Source: Pilaira anomala
Taxonomy: Eukaryota > Mucoromycota > Mucoromycetes > Mucorales > Mucoraceae
DNA: 64,000 nt
Direction of reading: 5' to 3'
Assembly: GCA_025716855.1 (NCBI GenBank)
Contig: JAIXMQ010000002.1
Span: 620,001-684,000 of the forward strand
In this document: positions 47,571 through 60,675 of the stretch, in pieces
How the letters are laid out: every line of letters begins with the position of its first letter
How positions within the stretch are numbered: the stretch's first letter is position 1
Made by a program: the position numbers and the translations under genes
Notes under the pieces: generated by a model
Seen by the model: the letters and a program-made list of their open reading frames with translations, nothing else
What the model was told of the DNA's origin: nothing
The model's database searches: none

Positions 47571-48779
47571 GAAATAAACGTAGTCCCTTAACATATCTAT
47601 TGGTACAACATCAAATTATCTATTTACAAAAGTTTGAAACGCTCAATCTGCTGTCAGGTATTTTTTGTCTTTTGGCTTGTACAGTGTACACAGCAGATAT
47701 TTTAAAACTCCTTCCACAACAAGATAAATAAAAAACTTTTTTCATTTTTTTTTTTTTATAAAATAAATTCAGTATGAAAATCAGAAAGGTGTTTCCACCA
47801 GGGCGCGTTGTAATCAACTGACGAATTCATCCGAATACCCGTTTTCATCATCTGAAAAATATAAATGTTGCAGTGCCGTAGCATCTGCGAACAGATCATT
47901 TTCCTACTGATTGGTAAAGAACTAATACGTTTGCTAACTTGATTCGCCCTTTTATACTTTTTTTTTTTTTCTTCCTCGGAGGCTGAAACAAATATAAAGA
48001 GTCACTTTGACTGTTGAAATTTATTCAATTCCAAAAAGCCACTTGGAAGTTAACAATAGCGAAAAAAGCACCCACCTCCTTCACTGACAAGATTTTTTAA
48101 AAAAAAAATGCCTCTCTATGTATAACATTAAAGATTGAGGCTTACAAAAATTCTTCGGGTACAACCATGTACTACAATTAATTACCTATAATTAAAATAT
48201 CACTTTTTTTTTCTTTTTTTTTTTTTTTTTTTTTATGAATCCATTGTAAAAAAAAATACATAAACTTAATAATAATGGCCAGTAGAACTTTTTTTTTTAC
48301 GATCAGAACAATAAATAAAGTTTACGTTTAAAAAATATTTGGTAAACAATAACCTTTTTTTATAATTCGTACTACATCAGAATTAAAACCCTTCAGTGAA
48401 ACTCATGCTTTATGCTTTAAAACAGATCTTTTTTAAAAAATAAAGACATCAAATATAACAACACACCAACTTACCATTATATTATCAATCATCTTTCTGA
48501 TTGTAAATATAAATTAAATCATCGGCACACAACAAAAGAAGCCAGAGAGTGCAGTAAAATTTTAAATAATACCCTTTGAATGAAACTTCTTTCAGCTGCA
48601 AGGTGAAAAAAAAAAAACTCTTTTGTGATAATACCAAATATTCGCGGACTGTAGCTCTTTTCGTATAGTCTTATAAAACGGATAATAGTCAAACGCACGC
48701 TTCTGTCACGTGATAGTCACGTGACAACCTTTAAAATTAACAAATTATATAGGTTTAATTAAAAACAAAATCATAACAA
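47461..48779. other. Spacer between the methyltransferase and tRNA-Arg, with A and T tracts
   Basis: A poly-A run (about 47539-47568) lies upstream of the methyltransferase start and a T tract at about 48215-48233. No gene was recognised. Two TCACGTGA palindromes lie 55-75 nt before the tRNA. Confidence 0.5.
48706..48724. promoter_or_regulatory. Paired TCACGTGA palindromes (bHLH-type sites)
   Basis: Two perfect copies of TCACGTGA at 48706-48713 and 48717-48724, three bases apart. CACGTG is bound by Cbf1/Pho4/USF-type bHLH factors. They lie 56 nt upstream of the tRNA and about 1.25 kb from the methyltransferase start. Confidence 0.5.
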
Positions 48780-48852
48780 GCCCGTGTAGCGTAATTGGAT
48801 AACGCGTTAGTCTTCTAAACTAAAGATTGCGGGTTCGACCCCCGCCATGGGT
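48780..48852 (+). tRNA. tRNA-Arg (anticodon UCU)
   Basis: A 73-nt cloverleaf can be drawn: acceptor GCCCGTG pairs with CATGGGT (one G-T at each of two positions); D stem GCG/CGC; anticodon stem TTAGT/ACTAA with loop CTTCTAA, giving anticodon TCT, which reads AGA; T stem GCGGG/CCCGC with loop TTCGACC. There is no intron and the CCA is not encoded, as in eukaryotes. The B box GGTTCGACC is at 48832-48840, and the A box region TAGCGTAATTGG at about 48787-48798. AGA is a preferred Arg codon in the neighbouring genes. Confidence 0.96.
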
Positions 48853-48862
48853 TCTCATTTCA

Positions 48863-48869
48863 TTTTTTT
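48863..48869 (+). terminator. Pol III T-run terminator of tRNA-Arg
   Basis: Seven T begin 11 nt after the tRNA's last base, followed by a second T run; this is the normal RNA polymerase III stop. Confidence 0.8.
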
Positions 48870-51800
48870 GTTTTTCTTCTTGTCGGAGTTGTAAAAAAAT
48901 AAGCTCTTTGTGTTGTCAGCGTCTGATTAAGTTTTATAGGAGTTTATTATTTTATTTGATAAAAGATATATATAAATTATATGTTAGTTAAAGAGTGATC
49001 CTTTATTAATATTGAAAGAATATAATTTATATATGAAAATAAAGTAGTACAAAATTGAGATACAATTTTGACTAAAAGAATAGTGACAGTGTGATGTTCC
49101 TGAAACCAGCATCATATGAAAAGAAGTTTATGACACATGTGATTTTTATTTCGGTTAACAGCATTAATTGACAATAGATGTTCGCTTGATTAAGCGTAAT
49201 TCTAAATGTTGAGAACAGGTGTTATAATAATAAAGATTGGTTTGATCTGTATTTTACATGAACACTTTGCTAAAAAATACAAGCTTCACATGTACAGTAC
49301 CTGGATTAAAAAAATATATCACCCAATAAGTTGAGCTTTTACCAATAAATAGACAGACCATTTTTATTGAGAGTTACATTTTTTTCTCATAAAAATATTA
49401 CTATTGCACTCTTGTTTTTTTTTTTTTTTTTTTTTTTGGCGAGTTCGTACCTTATATACCCCAATCACTATATCACACGCATATGTTAATAAACTCATAC
49501 TTTAAATGTCATTCTTTTCAAATAAAATATGCTTCAAATAATATTCAAATCTCGGTAATCAGTGTTTGATATCTAAAATTGAAAATACACTATCTTTCTG
49601 AGTGTATATCTCTAGCATTAAATATTTAATGAAATGCTTTAAGAGAGAGAGAGAGAGAGAGAAAGAGAAATGATGGAACGCAGGGTCAGTAAGCAAATTT
49701 AACTATCACCAGGCTTTCTTTTGACGTATAATATATTCAACTGCTCTAATTATATTAAAATATTAATTCTTCTGATGCGAAAAAGTATAAACACTGCAAA
49801 AAAAAAGCCAAAGACTTGATTTTATTTTTCTTATTTTAATAAAGTTAAATTCAAAAAATACTTATATATAGTTTAATTAAGTCCATTATTTTTCTGAATA
49901 CAATTAGTAAAAATACAGGTAAATGTATGTTTGTAGGCTTTAAAAGTTCTTGTTCATGTTTCTCACATTCGAAATATAACATACTATAGTGTAGAGAGTA
50001 ATAATACACTTATAAAAAGTATATGAGGTCTTCATAAACTCATTTCTTTATTATGTGAGTAGATATTATATTATTGGCAAATGCAAATTTATTAAAAACG
50101 GAATGAAAATTAACTAGATAATAAGTCTAGACTGTATTTTTATTAATCTCGATTGTAAATATGTTTAAAACGCATGCTCCGCAGATGTATTCCCTTTCAA
50201 AGAGTAAAAGACCCCTAAATTTTTTTCGAAACCTTCAAATTAGAGTTCATACGTGTTAAATATATCTTACTTAAGAAAACTTGGTATCTAAATTATACAG
50301 TACAAGCTATTTAGAGACATAAAAAATGTATCAAAAGTTAAATGTCTTTGAATCATAAAAAAAAAAAACTCTTAAAAACCAAAAATCAAATATATGACTT
50401 TTTTTTTTCTGTGTTGTACTCACAAGTACATATTCATCTATTCTTATGAAGCAAGTAAAATCAGCATTATTTCTGATTGAAACGGTACCCCCCCTATTTC
50501 AGGTTTCCGGATATATGAAACGAGTTTTTTCAACTATTTATTATCACGCGCCGTGGAACAGTAATAGTTTGTTTATATTAATATATACAGTGAAGCAAGA
50601 ATGCTTATAGTTCAGTTTGTGTTAGAGCATATTGGTTTATTTAAAGAAGAAATGGCTTATAGTATATTTTCTTCCAGTACTTCTATTTGTATAGATAATG
50701 TCTTATTTACTTGTAATATGCCTTTGAAGGTCCACGTCCATTATATCATGGATAAAACTCATTGGTCGTAATGTGAATATCAGCATTTTTATGAAAATAT
50801 ATACTCAGGTTACTTATAACTGCTAAAATATAATAGTCAGTTTTATAGAAACAATCTGCTCCTCACTTTTTAACAAACGATATTTGAAATATATACTATA
50901 TATCTTATATTCCGTTATTCGGATAAGGAAGAATAGTTTGATTCATTGAGTGTATTTTGGGTCTGGGAAAGTATACTGACGACATGACGAATTGGTTTAA
51001 ATATCAATAGGAGATCGGGCTTATCATGACAATATTTTGTTTTGATTATTAAACTCGTCTATAAACTTGCTGCTGAAATCGTCCAATTCATGCATATTTC
51101 TCCTTCAAACTTCCCTTTAAAGTTTGAGCAAAGATTTACCAGAGAACAATACCAAGCCCAATATATATATATATATATTTTACTTGTGAATAACAGGTTC
51201 AGATAATCAAATGCCAATAAATTGTGTCTCTTCGATATAAAAGGCTTTAATGTCATTGTGAAAGAAAATCCGCGAGCGAGTCATCAAAACAGAGAATATG
51301 TGACATATTCAGGACAATTAGTGACATGTCTGAGGTTTCTTTTTTTTTAAGACGCTAATTGTGTTGTATTATATTCATTTTAAACTCGAATTGAGGGGTA
51401 AGAAGCTTGTTATTGTCACATTTATTACAATTCGTAAAAAAAAAAAAAATGCGTAACACGAAAAAACGATGATGGTAATTGTTTTTTAGCAGATGACACG
51501 CTGCTAAAGGAAAATATAAAGCACAGATCAATCACGGATGCACGTGCCTGAGACACAATTATCCTTCTTGGTAAATCAGCCGCATTTTTTCTTGATCTAA
51601 CTTTTTATTATTAATAATATTTACACAAATAAAACCAAAATTTTCTCCCATTTTCACAAACAAACTATTTAAACTGTAATGACATACACATTTATAACCT
51701 TATTTTAGTTAAGCCAGAAATATTAGGCTCTAATTATGCTGTCAAAAGTAATGTTGATTCAAGTTTTACCTATTAACCATTCAAGTTAGATAACTCTTTC

Positions 51801-52638
51801 CTTCCTTATTAAGAAGCTCCGGTCATTAATATATATCTCAGTATTCCTGTATTAAATCACAAGTTTCAATATTTTGATTATTTTTATTTATAGCTTTTCA
51901 AGTAGTACATATATCAAAAAGAAAATTGACACTTATACCATTAACAGAAAGATACACTAGTAAATTATATCATACAAAACTAATTCTTGCTTTCCAATAG
52001 CAAGAATTGAAAGCAATACTTAAAAAAGATATCATCTTTGCTAAAGCTATCTCTCCAAGGATTAAATGACGATACTGCTGCCAAAGGTCATAACTTTTAT
52101 TCCTTTGTGAAGTTTATTATATATTTCCACTCTTGCTTATATCGATAGCTATCTCACTAATAAGAGCACTGGGGATACTAATTTCTGTGGAATAGTAGTA
52201 AAACATCATCTTTCATAAAAAAACTATCTCCCAAACCATACACCAAGTTTTTTTTTTTTATTTTAGCTGTATTAGTACCAACTTCCAGGAATTGATACAG
52301 TCGCCCGTAATTCCAATGCAGCCATTCGAATTCTGGTACAATTGATAAAGATGTCTACTCTTTTAAGCATTCGTATGTACTGTGCATATATGATAATCAT
52401 AGTAAAATATCTATACAAACTACTCCTTTGATATAATGAAGCAATGAAGGTATTAGAAAGGGATACCAATACAATCGAAGAGTTAATACTAGTGAACTTA
52501 TTTTTAGAAAAAAAAAATTCTGATTAAAGAAAGAAGTTATTAAATAACTCTGAGTGGTATTTATAAGAAAAAGAAATATCGGTATTAGCTACCCATCTTT
52601 TTTTTTAAGAGGCTTAACAGTATCATAATCTTGAGTTA
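48870..52638. other. Gene-poor spacer of about 3.8 kb
   Basis: A+T-rich throughout with a GA microsatellite at about 49645-49668, T tracts near 49420 and a TA run near 51160. Near 52270-52370 on the plus strand there is a short stretch that reads LPGIDTVARNSNAAIRILVQ, but it is not joined to a clear gene. Nothing else is supported. Confidence 0.45.
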
Positions 52639-53272
52639 TTACGGTATCAAATTCATGGAGGTGGTATCAACTTCAAGGGTAGGCATGCCATCAAATGACG
52701 GAATACTGCTGACTTCGTACCGGAAGAAGGAAGTGGAACGGTCGTTAGTAGCTGAATTAAACCAATGATCTTCAGTGAAGGTCCAGCCATTTCCATCGAA
52801 TATTAAGTCTTGATATGTATCAGTCTGTTCTAGTTTTTTTTGTGTGTGTAATACAGATACCAGTTTATCCATAATTAATGATGGAGAAGCACATCCAAAC
52901 ATATATGTTGGAAAAGCTGGTTTTGAATGAGAATGAAGAGTGTTATAAGAGCCACGAATCCAAGGTTGGTCCCATCAGAATTGACTTTCCCAAGAGCTGT
53001 TTGTAGAGATTTTTTTTTTGGTTGATACAGACTCTTCAATAGTATCCGAGATACAGTACTACGTGGGCTTTTGAAAAGTTAACAAATTACTCAAAACATC
53101 AGTATAATAGTCAAAATCAGCAGGAGAGAATTAAAACTTGGGAACATTCACTTACAGACCATCTGCATCCAAGTGAATAGTACTAAAAAAACAAGGAGAG
53201 TCGCCGCCAATTCGGACAGACCAGCTCATACTAACATTGGGTTGATTTCGAGGAACAATTGAGGTTAAATTG
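52639..53272 (-). pseudogene. Decayed gene remnant of unknown family
   Basis: The minus strand reads as protein with breaks. From about 53270: NLTSIVPRNQPNVSMSWSVR, then IGGDSPCFFSTIHLDADGL ending in a good donor. After the possible intron: DFDYYTDVLSNLLTFQKPT, a TAG, then DTIEESVSTKK, a TGA, then WDQPWIRGSYNTLHSHSKPA. An open stretch of 87 codons to 52639 follows, containing DGNGWTFTEDHWFNSATN. Composition and helix-strand patterns look protein-like, unlike the spacer around it. Two in-frame stops and the lack of a start make it a probable pseudogene. No family was recognised. Confidence 0.5.
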
Positions 53273-53916
53273 TCTAATAAATAACTTTAGATTCTCTATT
53301 GAGCTCCCCTTCATCATCAATAATCTTGTTGTCTCCGTCATGATTCGCAATTTCACCGATGCAAATATTAATATCACAGTTTCTGTGTATAAAAAGGGGC
53401 CTAATAGGATCAATTTTGAAGCATATTATAATCTCACAGCAGTCGTGTTTCAGAAATTCATATTAACTATCTTTTGAAACGACCCGATGTTTGGGAGAAG
53501 TAATCGAATTGTGTATAAAGTAATAGTCAAATGAAACGCAACTTACTGAGGACTTTTTGCCAATCATATTAAGAAAATTTACCTTTTCATTATTATCTGG
53601 AACCGCGTTTATCGAGGTTTATATATCTGTTATGAGCGCATAATGTACACATTGCTTTTTTTGTAGGTCTGGTTAGACAGAACTTCAGATCCCAGAACAC
53701 AATGCTAACCTTTACCGAAGTTAAGTAACCTGTCTTTTAAACACTCCATTATCCTTTTATTTAATCAAAAAGAGTGAGGAAGAGAAAGGGGAAATATATG
53801 TGCACCATTTTTGCACACTAATTTGCTCGCTCACGGCCATCTCACCACTAACGGGTTTGGATGCAATACCCTCTCTATTCAATATATTCAATCAGTACAA
53901 AAAAGGATATTTGATA

Positions 53917-54511
53917 TTAAGATTTATTAGAAAACGAATCACTTCTTTGTGATAAAGTTATTACAGCTTTTAAATGTCTTACCACTGACAACAAACATTA
54001 TACAGGTTTCAAAGTTATTTAGTTCTTGATAAAGTGAAAGAAACAGAAAAGAAAAATAAATATTTTATAGTGAAATAAAAAAAAAACCTGTTTGTGTGGC
54101 GTGTGTAAAAATTTAGAAGCCAATAACATTCAAGTGAGTGATTTTCATGCGAAATTCAATGACAGTTAGCCCTCAATCAGTTATTAATTCATTTCAGCGA
54201 ACAAAAAAAAAAAAAAAAAATGGTTGACGCGTGATCATAAGATAAGTAAGATAAACTGAAGACTTGAATGATAAAATTAGTGAACCATATAATGCTAACT
54301 CTTTTAGCTATCTTGAAGGCTCTTACAGATTTTATTATAATATTTTGAAGGAGAATATTGGTAATATGTATATTTTTTCCTTTGATAATAAAATGTCAAT
54401 TGGGGCTGGTGAACCTGTAAAAGGTATTCAAAAAGCTGGGCAAATTATCTTCAAACATCTGATCAATTTAACCTCCTTTTTTTTTTTTTTTTGGACAATT
54501 TAGCCTCACAC
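53917..54511 (+). pseudogene. Short coding-like fragments, possibly a transposase relic
   Basis: Two plus-strand pieces read as protein. At about 53917-53998 one reads LLENESLLCDKVITAFKCLT and ends at a GT. At 54240-54450 another reads DLNDKISEPYNANSFSYLEG, then FSFDNKMSIGAGEPVKGIQK. The last block faintly recalls the Asp-x-Lys ... Gly-Glu-Pro region seen in transposase-like proteins common in Mucoromycota genomes. No full gene, start or terminal repeats can be found. The identification is weak. Confidence 0.25.
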
Positions 54512-54864
54512 AAGTGTGAGGTGTTTTCAAAAAGTCGGTTAATTGAATAGTATAAGCAATAGTAAAGTCAGTAAAAAACGAACTGTTTCAGTGTCTGTAA
54601 ATACAAATAAAATATATCTAAATTACGAGACTAGAACAAGAGATTGATGCTATCCTTTATACAAGTATCTGGGCCTTGTAGGTATACACAGTAGTCACAA
54701 TCACTCTTGTACCACATCTATTACATTTGTTATTGCTACTGACCATTACAAAAACGACGTTTTGTCTCTCTTTTATTTTCACCTTTTTTTCTTTTTTTCT
54801 TTTTTTCTTTTTTATTTTTTCTCCCTTTCTTTTTTTATTACAACCAAAAATAATAAAAATAAAA

Positions 54865-56746
54865 ATGGCATTAACAATTGACGATGTTGTGACACACTAT
54901 GTATTGTCTAGTCACCCACGTAATAGAGCAATTATCGATATAAAAAACAAAAAGACAGGCGAACTCCGTTTTATCAAGATCAGGCACAGATTATCCAATT
55001 TTTATGCCGTTAGTTTGGTTGACCCAGTTACATTTGAAGTATGGGCTGAGACTCAAGTTAAAACCGCAGCTTCTAGAGTTAAACCCATTACATTACATTT
55101 GGATGAGACTAATAAAAATAATACTCCTGCTGTTGAATTACGTGATACCTCTCGTATTGGTTTCGAATGGAGCTTTATATGGGAAGGCGAAAAATATAGA
55201 TGGTATAGCTCTCTTTTTTGTTATCATTGTCTATGTAAGATACTAATATAGTATATTCAGGGTACGTGAAAGTAGAATGAGTAACTCTTTGGAATGCAAG
55301 GCTGTTAGAAAAACTGGTACGTTCAAATTTATACAGACATGTATTTTTTTAATAAAGCCTAAGCAGATTTATATTCTTTTCTTTTTAGGTGATATTTGTG
55401 TAGCACAATACTTGCCACGTATCCTAAAAGATGAATACTTTGGTATATTTTCTTTACTAGGATACAATATGCTTCGATGTGATTTAACAAAATCTCGTGA
55501 GCTGGAACTAATCTTATTAATGTCTTTAATGACTTTACTTGACAAAGCGGACGACGGGAGCTGGAAACGGGATCCGATCGGTAAGGGAGTTCAAGATGAT
55601 CTCTCAGACTATTGTAAGAATAACAATAGTAGTGATATAAAGGACAACAAGGATGATGAGGTATTACCAATTGCCTATGAAGACCCGATTCCAAAAAAAG
55701 CTTTGCAAAAGAAATATAGAGTCGAGTTATTAAATGATCAAAAATTACAACTGATGTTAGAGAAAGATGTTCGACGATCACAAAAACAAATTCAATCTGA
55801 TCAGAAACAAAAACCATTAAGTGCTGGAAACAGCCCTTCTCAAACTCCTAAAAGCTCACCATTACCTACTCCTTCCGTTTCTTCTACACTAGTAGACCCT
55901 AATCCTCCACGTTTAACTCGTCAAAAATCAGCTTGTAATTTGAGTTATTATAAAGAAACACGATCTTCCGAAGATGTAAATAATGATTCAAACATATCAC
56001 CCGTATCCCCTGTTGGTGGTACAAACAAAGCTGGTAGACTTTCCAAGTTGTTTAGTAGTTTATCACATAAACAAACCAATTCTCCTCCTTCTTCCTCGTC
56101 ATCTTCGGTAACGATCACACCGAAAGAATCTACAAATACATCGTCCCTTGAAGAGAGAAAACAATCAAACATTTATAAATCCAACGATTCAAGTCAAAAA
56201 AATTGCTTTGACCAAAAGTATCAAAATAAATCACACCAGAGACCATCACAGTACGAACATCACCAACGCTATGAACGTAGCTTTCCTTATTACGAAAACC
56301 AATATAGTTATCCCATCGGTCAAGTTCCACGATTTACTAATGAATTTGGTAATTTAGTAATAAACAATCATCATTTCGATAGCCCACCTAGTTTAAGGTC
56401 TATTCGATGGAATCCGGAACCTATTTCTTCTGCTCAAACATCAGCTCCTATCGTACACAATACTGAAACAAACAAATATATTAACACGCAACGATCATCT
56501 CGACAACAACAGCCCGTGTTTACCACACAACAAGTACAACATCATAGCAATAGTCAAGACCGGAGAAGACCACGCGTACTAGATGAACAGAGAAGATTGT
56601 CTGGTTCTGAATACTCTATTTACGGACACCATCCACATCAACAACATCAAAACTATGGCTACTTACCATCTTCCTCAACCAACAATTACACAAACAATCA
56701 ATATGCTTATAATTACCAACAACAACAGCAGTACTACTACCAATAA
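54865..56746 (+). CDS. Fungal protein of unknown function with ordered N-terminal domain and polar tail
   Basis: Three exons (54865-55202, 55261-55316, 55389-56746) join in frame to 583 residues. Residues 1-200 look like a compact, strand-rich domain (MALTIDDVVTHYVLSSHPRN, then GFEWSFIWEGEKYRW and CVAQYLPRILKDEYFGIFSL), possibly of the LURP-one/Tubby-like fold common in Mucoromycota; this is a guess from strand pattern and the WEGEKYRW-type motif. Residues 200-583 are Ser/Pro/Asn/Gln-rich and probably disordered, ending in Tyr/Gln repeats (NYQQQQQYYYQ). The ATG at 54865 is chosen because the upstream in-frame ATG at 54727 would translate a T-rich leader as poly-Phe/Ser. No catalytic motif is visible. 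Confidence 0.78.
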
Positions 56747-58842
56747 GTGTAGGTGCTCTTTCCTTTTTTGAAATGTATATCCTTTTATCAAATAATAAAA
56801 ATTCTTCTATTTGTTTATTAAAATGTTTCTTTATTGTTTGTTATTGTTGTTGACATCATGCATATGGTTCTTTGTTGTTGTCCGCTTTTTTATCGGATAA
56901 GGTTAACTCAGATATTGTTACACCCTTATTGTTTTTTTAAAAAATATTTTTAGAAAAAAAATAAAAGATTCAAAATATAAACTTTTTTTATTGAGAATCA
57001 AATATTGTTAACATCGTCAGATGATAAAAGATACGCCACTTTTAACTTCAAATGCTGGGTTTCTCACCGTTTCTTGAATAAGCTCAAATGACAATAGTGG
57101 AAGCGTATCACAAAAGACGAAGGAAAAATAAAAAGTGTTATAAATTAAAGCTTCACAAATATAACAAAGCCGATTAACCAATAATGCCCAGGGGAAGCTT
57201 TCATAGAAATGGACATTCCTGAAGGCTCAATTATAAGCTAATCAATTTAGGCCAAACACAAATCGGCTCACTTTTTCCGGTCATAACAAAGCCATTTAGT
57301 ATATTCTCAAGTAGTAGTAGTGGCAATTACGTCTTGTTAATCCTATCTTTTTAAAGAATAAAAATCCGTGTTCCCTTTTTTAAAGAATTTATTAAAATTC
57401 TGCACGCAATCCTTTACAGATCACTTTTTACAGAATATAAAAGTTTCTCAAAAAAATCTTTTTATCATACTATATCGGTTAGTTTTAAAAGAAAAGCTTA
57501 TTTCTCAAAACAGGACGGTTCGAAAAAAAAAATCACTGTCTAGCTTCCGTCAAGTATTTAAAAACATATTTCAAACGTTTGCTTTTTTAAGCGTGTCTTT
57601 ATAAATACTATGTTAGCATATAGTTGTAATATTCCAATATAATTTATTTTTGCATTTGAAATACGCAGCTTTTGGTCAGGTATAAAAAATGTAATTTTTT
57701 TTTTTTGGAATAAATGACATATACTGCAACATTTTGAGAACTATTAGCTCGTAAAAGCAGGGGTTCTTTTTTTTCTATCACTTGAGCCGCAGCCGTATAT
57801 GTAAGCAGATTTAATTCGGCTGTTCCTTGGTTTTTTATTTGAAAAATACAATGACCATAGCTATCGGTTTAAGACTTAGGGGGTTAAACTTTGAGGCTCC
57901 TTGTATATTTCAGTTGGAACCATTCTCGAGTGGTATACCGGGTATCTTAGTGAAACTATACATATATCTTCAATGCGTTCGGATTGCCAAAAGAGTATCT
58001 TTTTACTACGTAAATCAAGCGAGAAATACAAACAGGCGAAGCTCTTCTAGGAGACTCATTTTTTTCTAAGTATATTGCATATCACATATCTTGTTTTTCC
58101 ATGTTGTTCATTTAGGCATTATATATATACACACACACACACATATATATATATATACTAAGTTTATACTGATTAAAGACGCTGAAAACAAATAAAAATC
58201 TCATTCATTTAAATTATATTTTGAAACATCAACTTGTATGTGAAAAAAATAAATAAATATTTATTCCAGTTCAAAATGTATCTTATCAGAAGTTCACTTT
58301 TGATGCAGAATTTTTTTTTTTTTCGAATCGTTAATTGTTCTTTGTAAGTGTACTATCATATACGACATAAATATATCTCTTCAACTCTCTGTATAAGGTA
58401 ACAAAATATCATTTATATTTATAATATCAATTTGAAGGCCAATATAGTTATTATTTTACTCATATTTCACATATATATTTACACTTCAAGCCTATACACA
58501 TATGTGTTTCGCTGAAACGTAACAATATCACAAAAGATTTTTCTAATATTTTATTACACTCTCCTATAGATGACTCGCACAAAAGTGTCAGACTTTAATC
58601 GGTTTAGTTTATAATGCATATAGGGGTTTAATTTTACCTTTAAACTGACAAATCCTCCTCTCCCCGCAAAAGGAAAGAAATAATTAGTATAGGCTTCAGA
58701 AACTCTACTTGTTCCTGAATACGAATTTATTTTTTACACATTTCAAATAGCCAGATGAAAAAGAATAATATAATAAGAGTAGGGATATAAAATGAAGTAT
58801 ATATAAAAATAAAATGAATGTAATTACTAAAGGTTTCAATGG
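56747..58842. other. Convergent A+T-rich spacer of about 2.1 kb
   Basis: Contains a CA/TA microsatellite at about 58122-58157. Open frames at 57368 and 57827 (about 80 codons) have no family resemblance or splice support. No gene is called. Confidence 0.55.
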
Positions 58843-60675
58843 TTAACTCAAGATGGGTAGAAACTATAATAGTGTAAAGAAGATAAGGTCAGCCTATTTG
58901 TATTAGTTTAAGGAGGTCAACTTACATTTCCAACAATGACACTAGGTAAATCGAATATATCACGTTTTATGGTAAAACAAAATGTACAGGGAACAACACG
59001 TTTTGTAGGGCTCATCAATATACAAGTACTATAAACTGCAGAATCTGTATTATCAAAAGCATGCAAGGCGTACTTCTCCCAATATTCGACCGCAGACGGG
59101 TTACTCATTAACTATAAAAACATGAGTTATCTCCTTTTTTTTTCTATTTAACTATCCTTACCTCATATATGTACGTCTTCTTGCTCAATAAAGTATCACG
59201 TGACCACTGAGTAAGCAAAGAAAATTCTTTTCCTACCATAGTAATTTCACCAGTTCTTCTCCAAACAACCGTTGGTGTGCCAGAATAGCTAATCAATTTT
59301 TCGTATTCTAATAATGTACGTTGTAAACATTTTTCTGTAAAGATTAAATCGTCTTCTGTCAAATTCATCATGGATGCTAAAACCGATGGTCTAAATAGCG
59401 CCAGCGCTTTGCTAATTCTCATCAAATCCTCTCTACCCATTCTACATTTTTTTTGTTAATACAAGCAAAAGAGACTGAATTTATATTACCTTGATTTGAC
59501 ATAATTGATTAAATAGTGGTATCCATCTGCATAACTGAAGGGTTTGGTTGCACTAGCATAAGCCATTTCGGGCGTAATAATTTGGTTTCGTCGTCTCACA
59601 GTGGGTCCAGTACTTGAAGTGACTGGACTTGCTACTTTTGCGACAACAGCACCATCACCATACGCAGATAATGTTGATACCCCCGACGCAGAAACTTGTG
59701 AGGTACCTATTGTTGAAGATGATATGGATGGTACCGATCGTTTGTTATTGTTATTGTTATTATGATTGTTGTTATTATTGTTGTTGCTATTAATGTAAGT
59801 TGAAGTTGGAGTAGAAACTAAATGAGTTGGCGAGGATAAATAAGAAGGTTCTCCACGTATGATACTGACAGGTGTGGTAACACTTTCTATTACAGGCGAT
59901 TGTTGTGACCATATATTGTTTAGTACTTCAGCCGAGGTTTGAGCAGGAGAAGAAGAGTTGATTACGTTTGCTGGATTTACTAACGGTGATCCTAACATGT
60001 TGGATAGTATTGAATATTCAAGATTTGTTGCGTTTGACCCAAAACCATAATTAAAATTTTCTATTGGTAGCATCGTGTTGTTCGTATTATTGTTATCGTT
60101 CGTATTCGTGTTATTTGCACCTAAAATTTAGCATTACCGCGTTTCAATTTCAAACATATTTTTCCCATTTCCTTAAGTTTTTATATTTTTTACCTGTGTC
60201 TATAAAATTATTCTGTTGAAAAGAATTAAAAGAGTTCAAATTTGGTGTTGGTAGTGAGGATTGCGGGCTATATGATGTAGTAGGCGTACTACTTCCGCTG
60301 ACAGCATCTATCAATAGAATTCAATAAGACATTTATCTCGATAATTGGCGTTATATATACCTTCAATATCCTGAAGATATTTAGCTTTTTTTCTTGCTCC
60401 ATCCGTACACGTAGTCGATAAATTACGTTTAATACATCGTTGACATGGTCGTGCTAAAAAAATTAAATAAATAATTAATCCCTAGCCTTATGGCTTGATT
60501 TAATCTTTTAAAAGTTACAATCATCACAAGTTAAATGAGCCTAAAGGTTGAATGAATCAATTAATATTTCAGTTGAAAGTATTTTTTTTAAAGAAACCTT
60601 TTGACAATGAACGCAAGCTCTGGCTGCTTTCTTTTTACGATGCCCGGTATTTGATTTTGGTTGTTCAGTTTGCAT
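58843..60675 (-). CDS. Zn2Cys6-PAS transcription regulator of the Ert1/AcuK type
   Basis: A nuclear activator family that controls gluconeogenesis and growth on non-fermentable carbon. Eight exons (60598-60675, 60519-60540, 60361-60453, 60194-60307, 59490-60120, 59162-59441, 58926-59111, 58843-58863) join in frame to 474 residues. The zinc cluster has Cys at about 21, 24, 31, 37, 40 and 49 (CX2CX6CX5CX2CX8C, with [20 protein letters not shown]), split over three exons. A Ser/Asn-rich middle with poly-Asn follows. [20 protein letters not shown] and [20 protein letters not shown] are the family's conserved region. A PAS fold at about 350-470 ends in SVIVGNFLPIL. The 21-nt last exon is needed to complete this end. 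It could act on GDB1-type carbon genes, but no evidence is in the window. Confidence 0.92.

Noticed and set aside
47380..47731. Plus-strand frame with poly-Lys opposite the methyltransferase start
   Set aside because: Produced by the A run at 47539-47568 and the antisense of the N-terminal exon; no sign of a gene.
52270..52500. Coding-like plus-strand stretch LPGIDTVARNSNAAIRI and a nearby MKVLERDTNTIEELIL
   Set aside because: Could be two exons of a tiny gene (mediator-like or DASH-like in style), but no start, no consistent phase and a stop just upstream; too weak to call.
53640..53870. 5S rRNA-like words (GAAGTTAAGTAACC near 53717; ACGGCCAT near 53834)
   Set aside because: The spacing to other 5S elements is wrong, the order is not that of 5S rRNA and no closing stem can be drawn; chance matches are likely.
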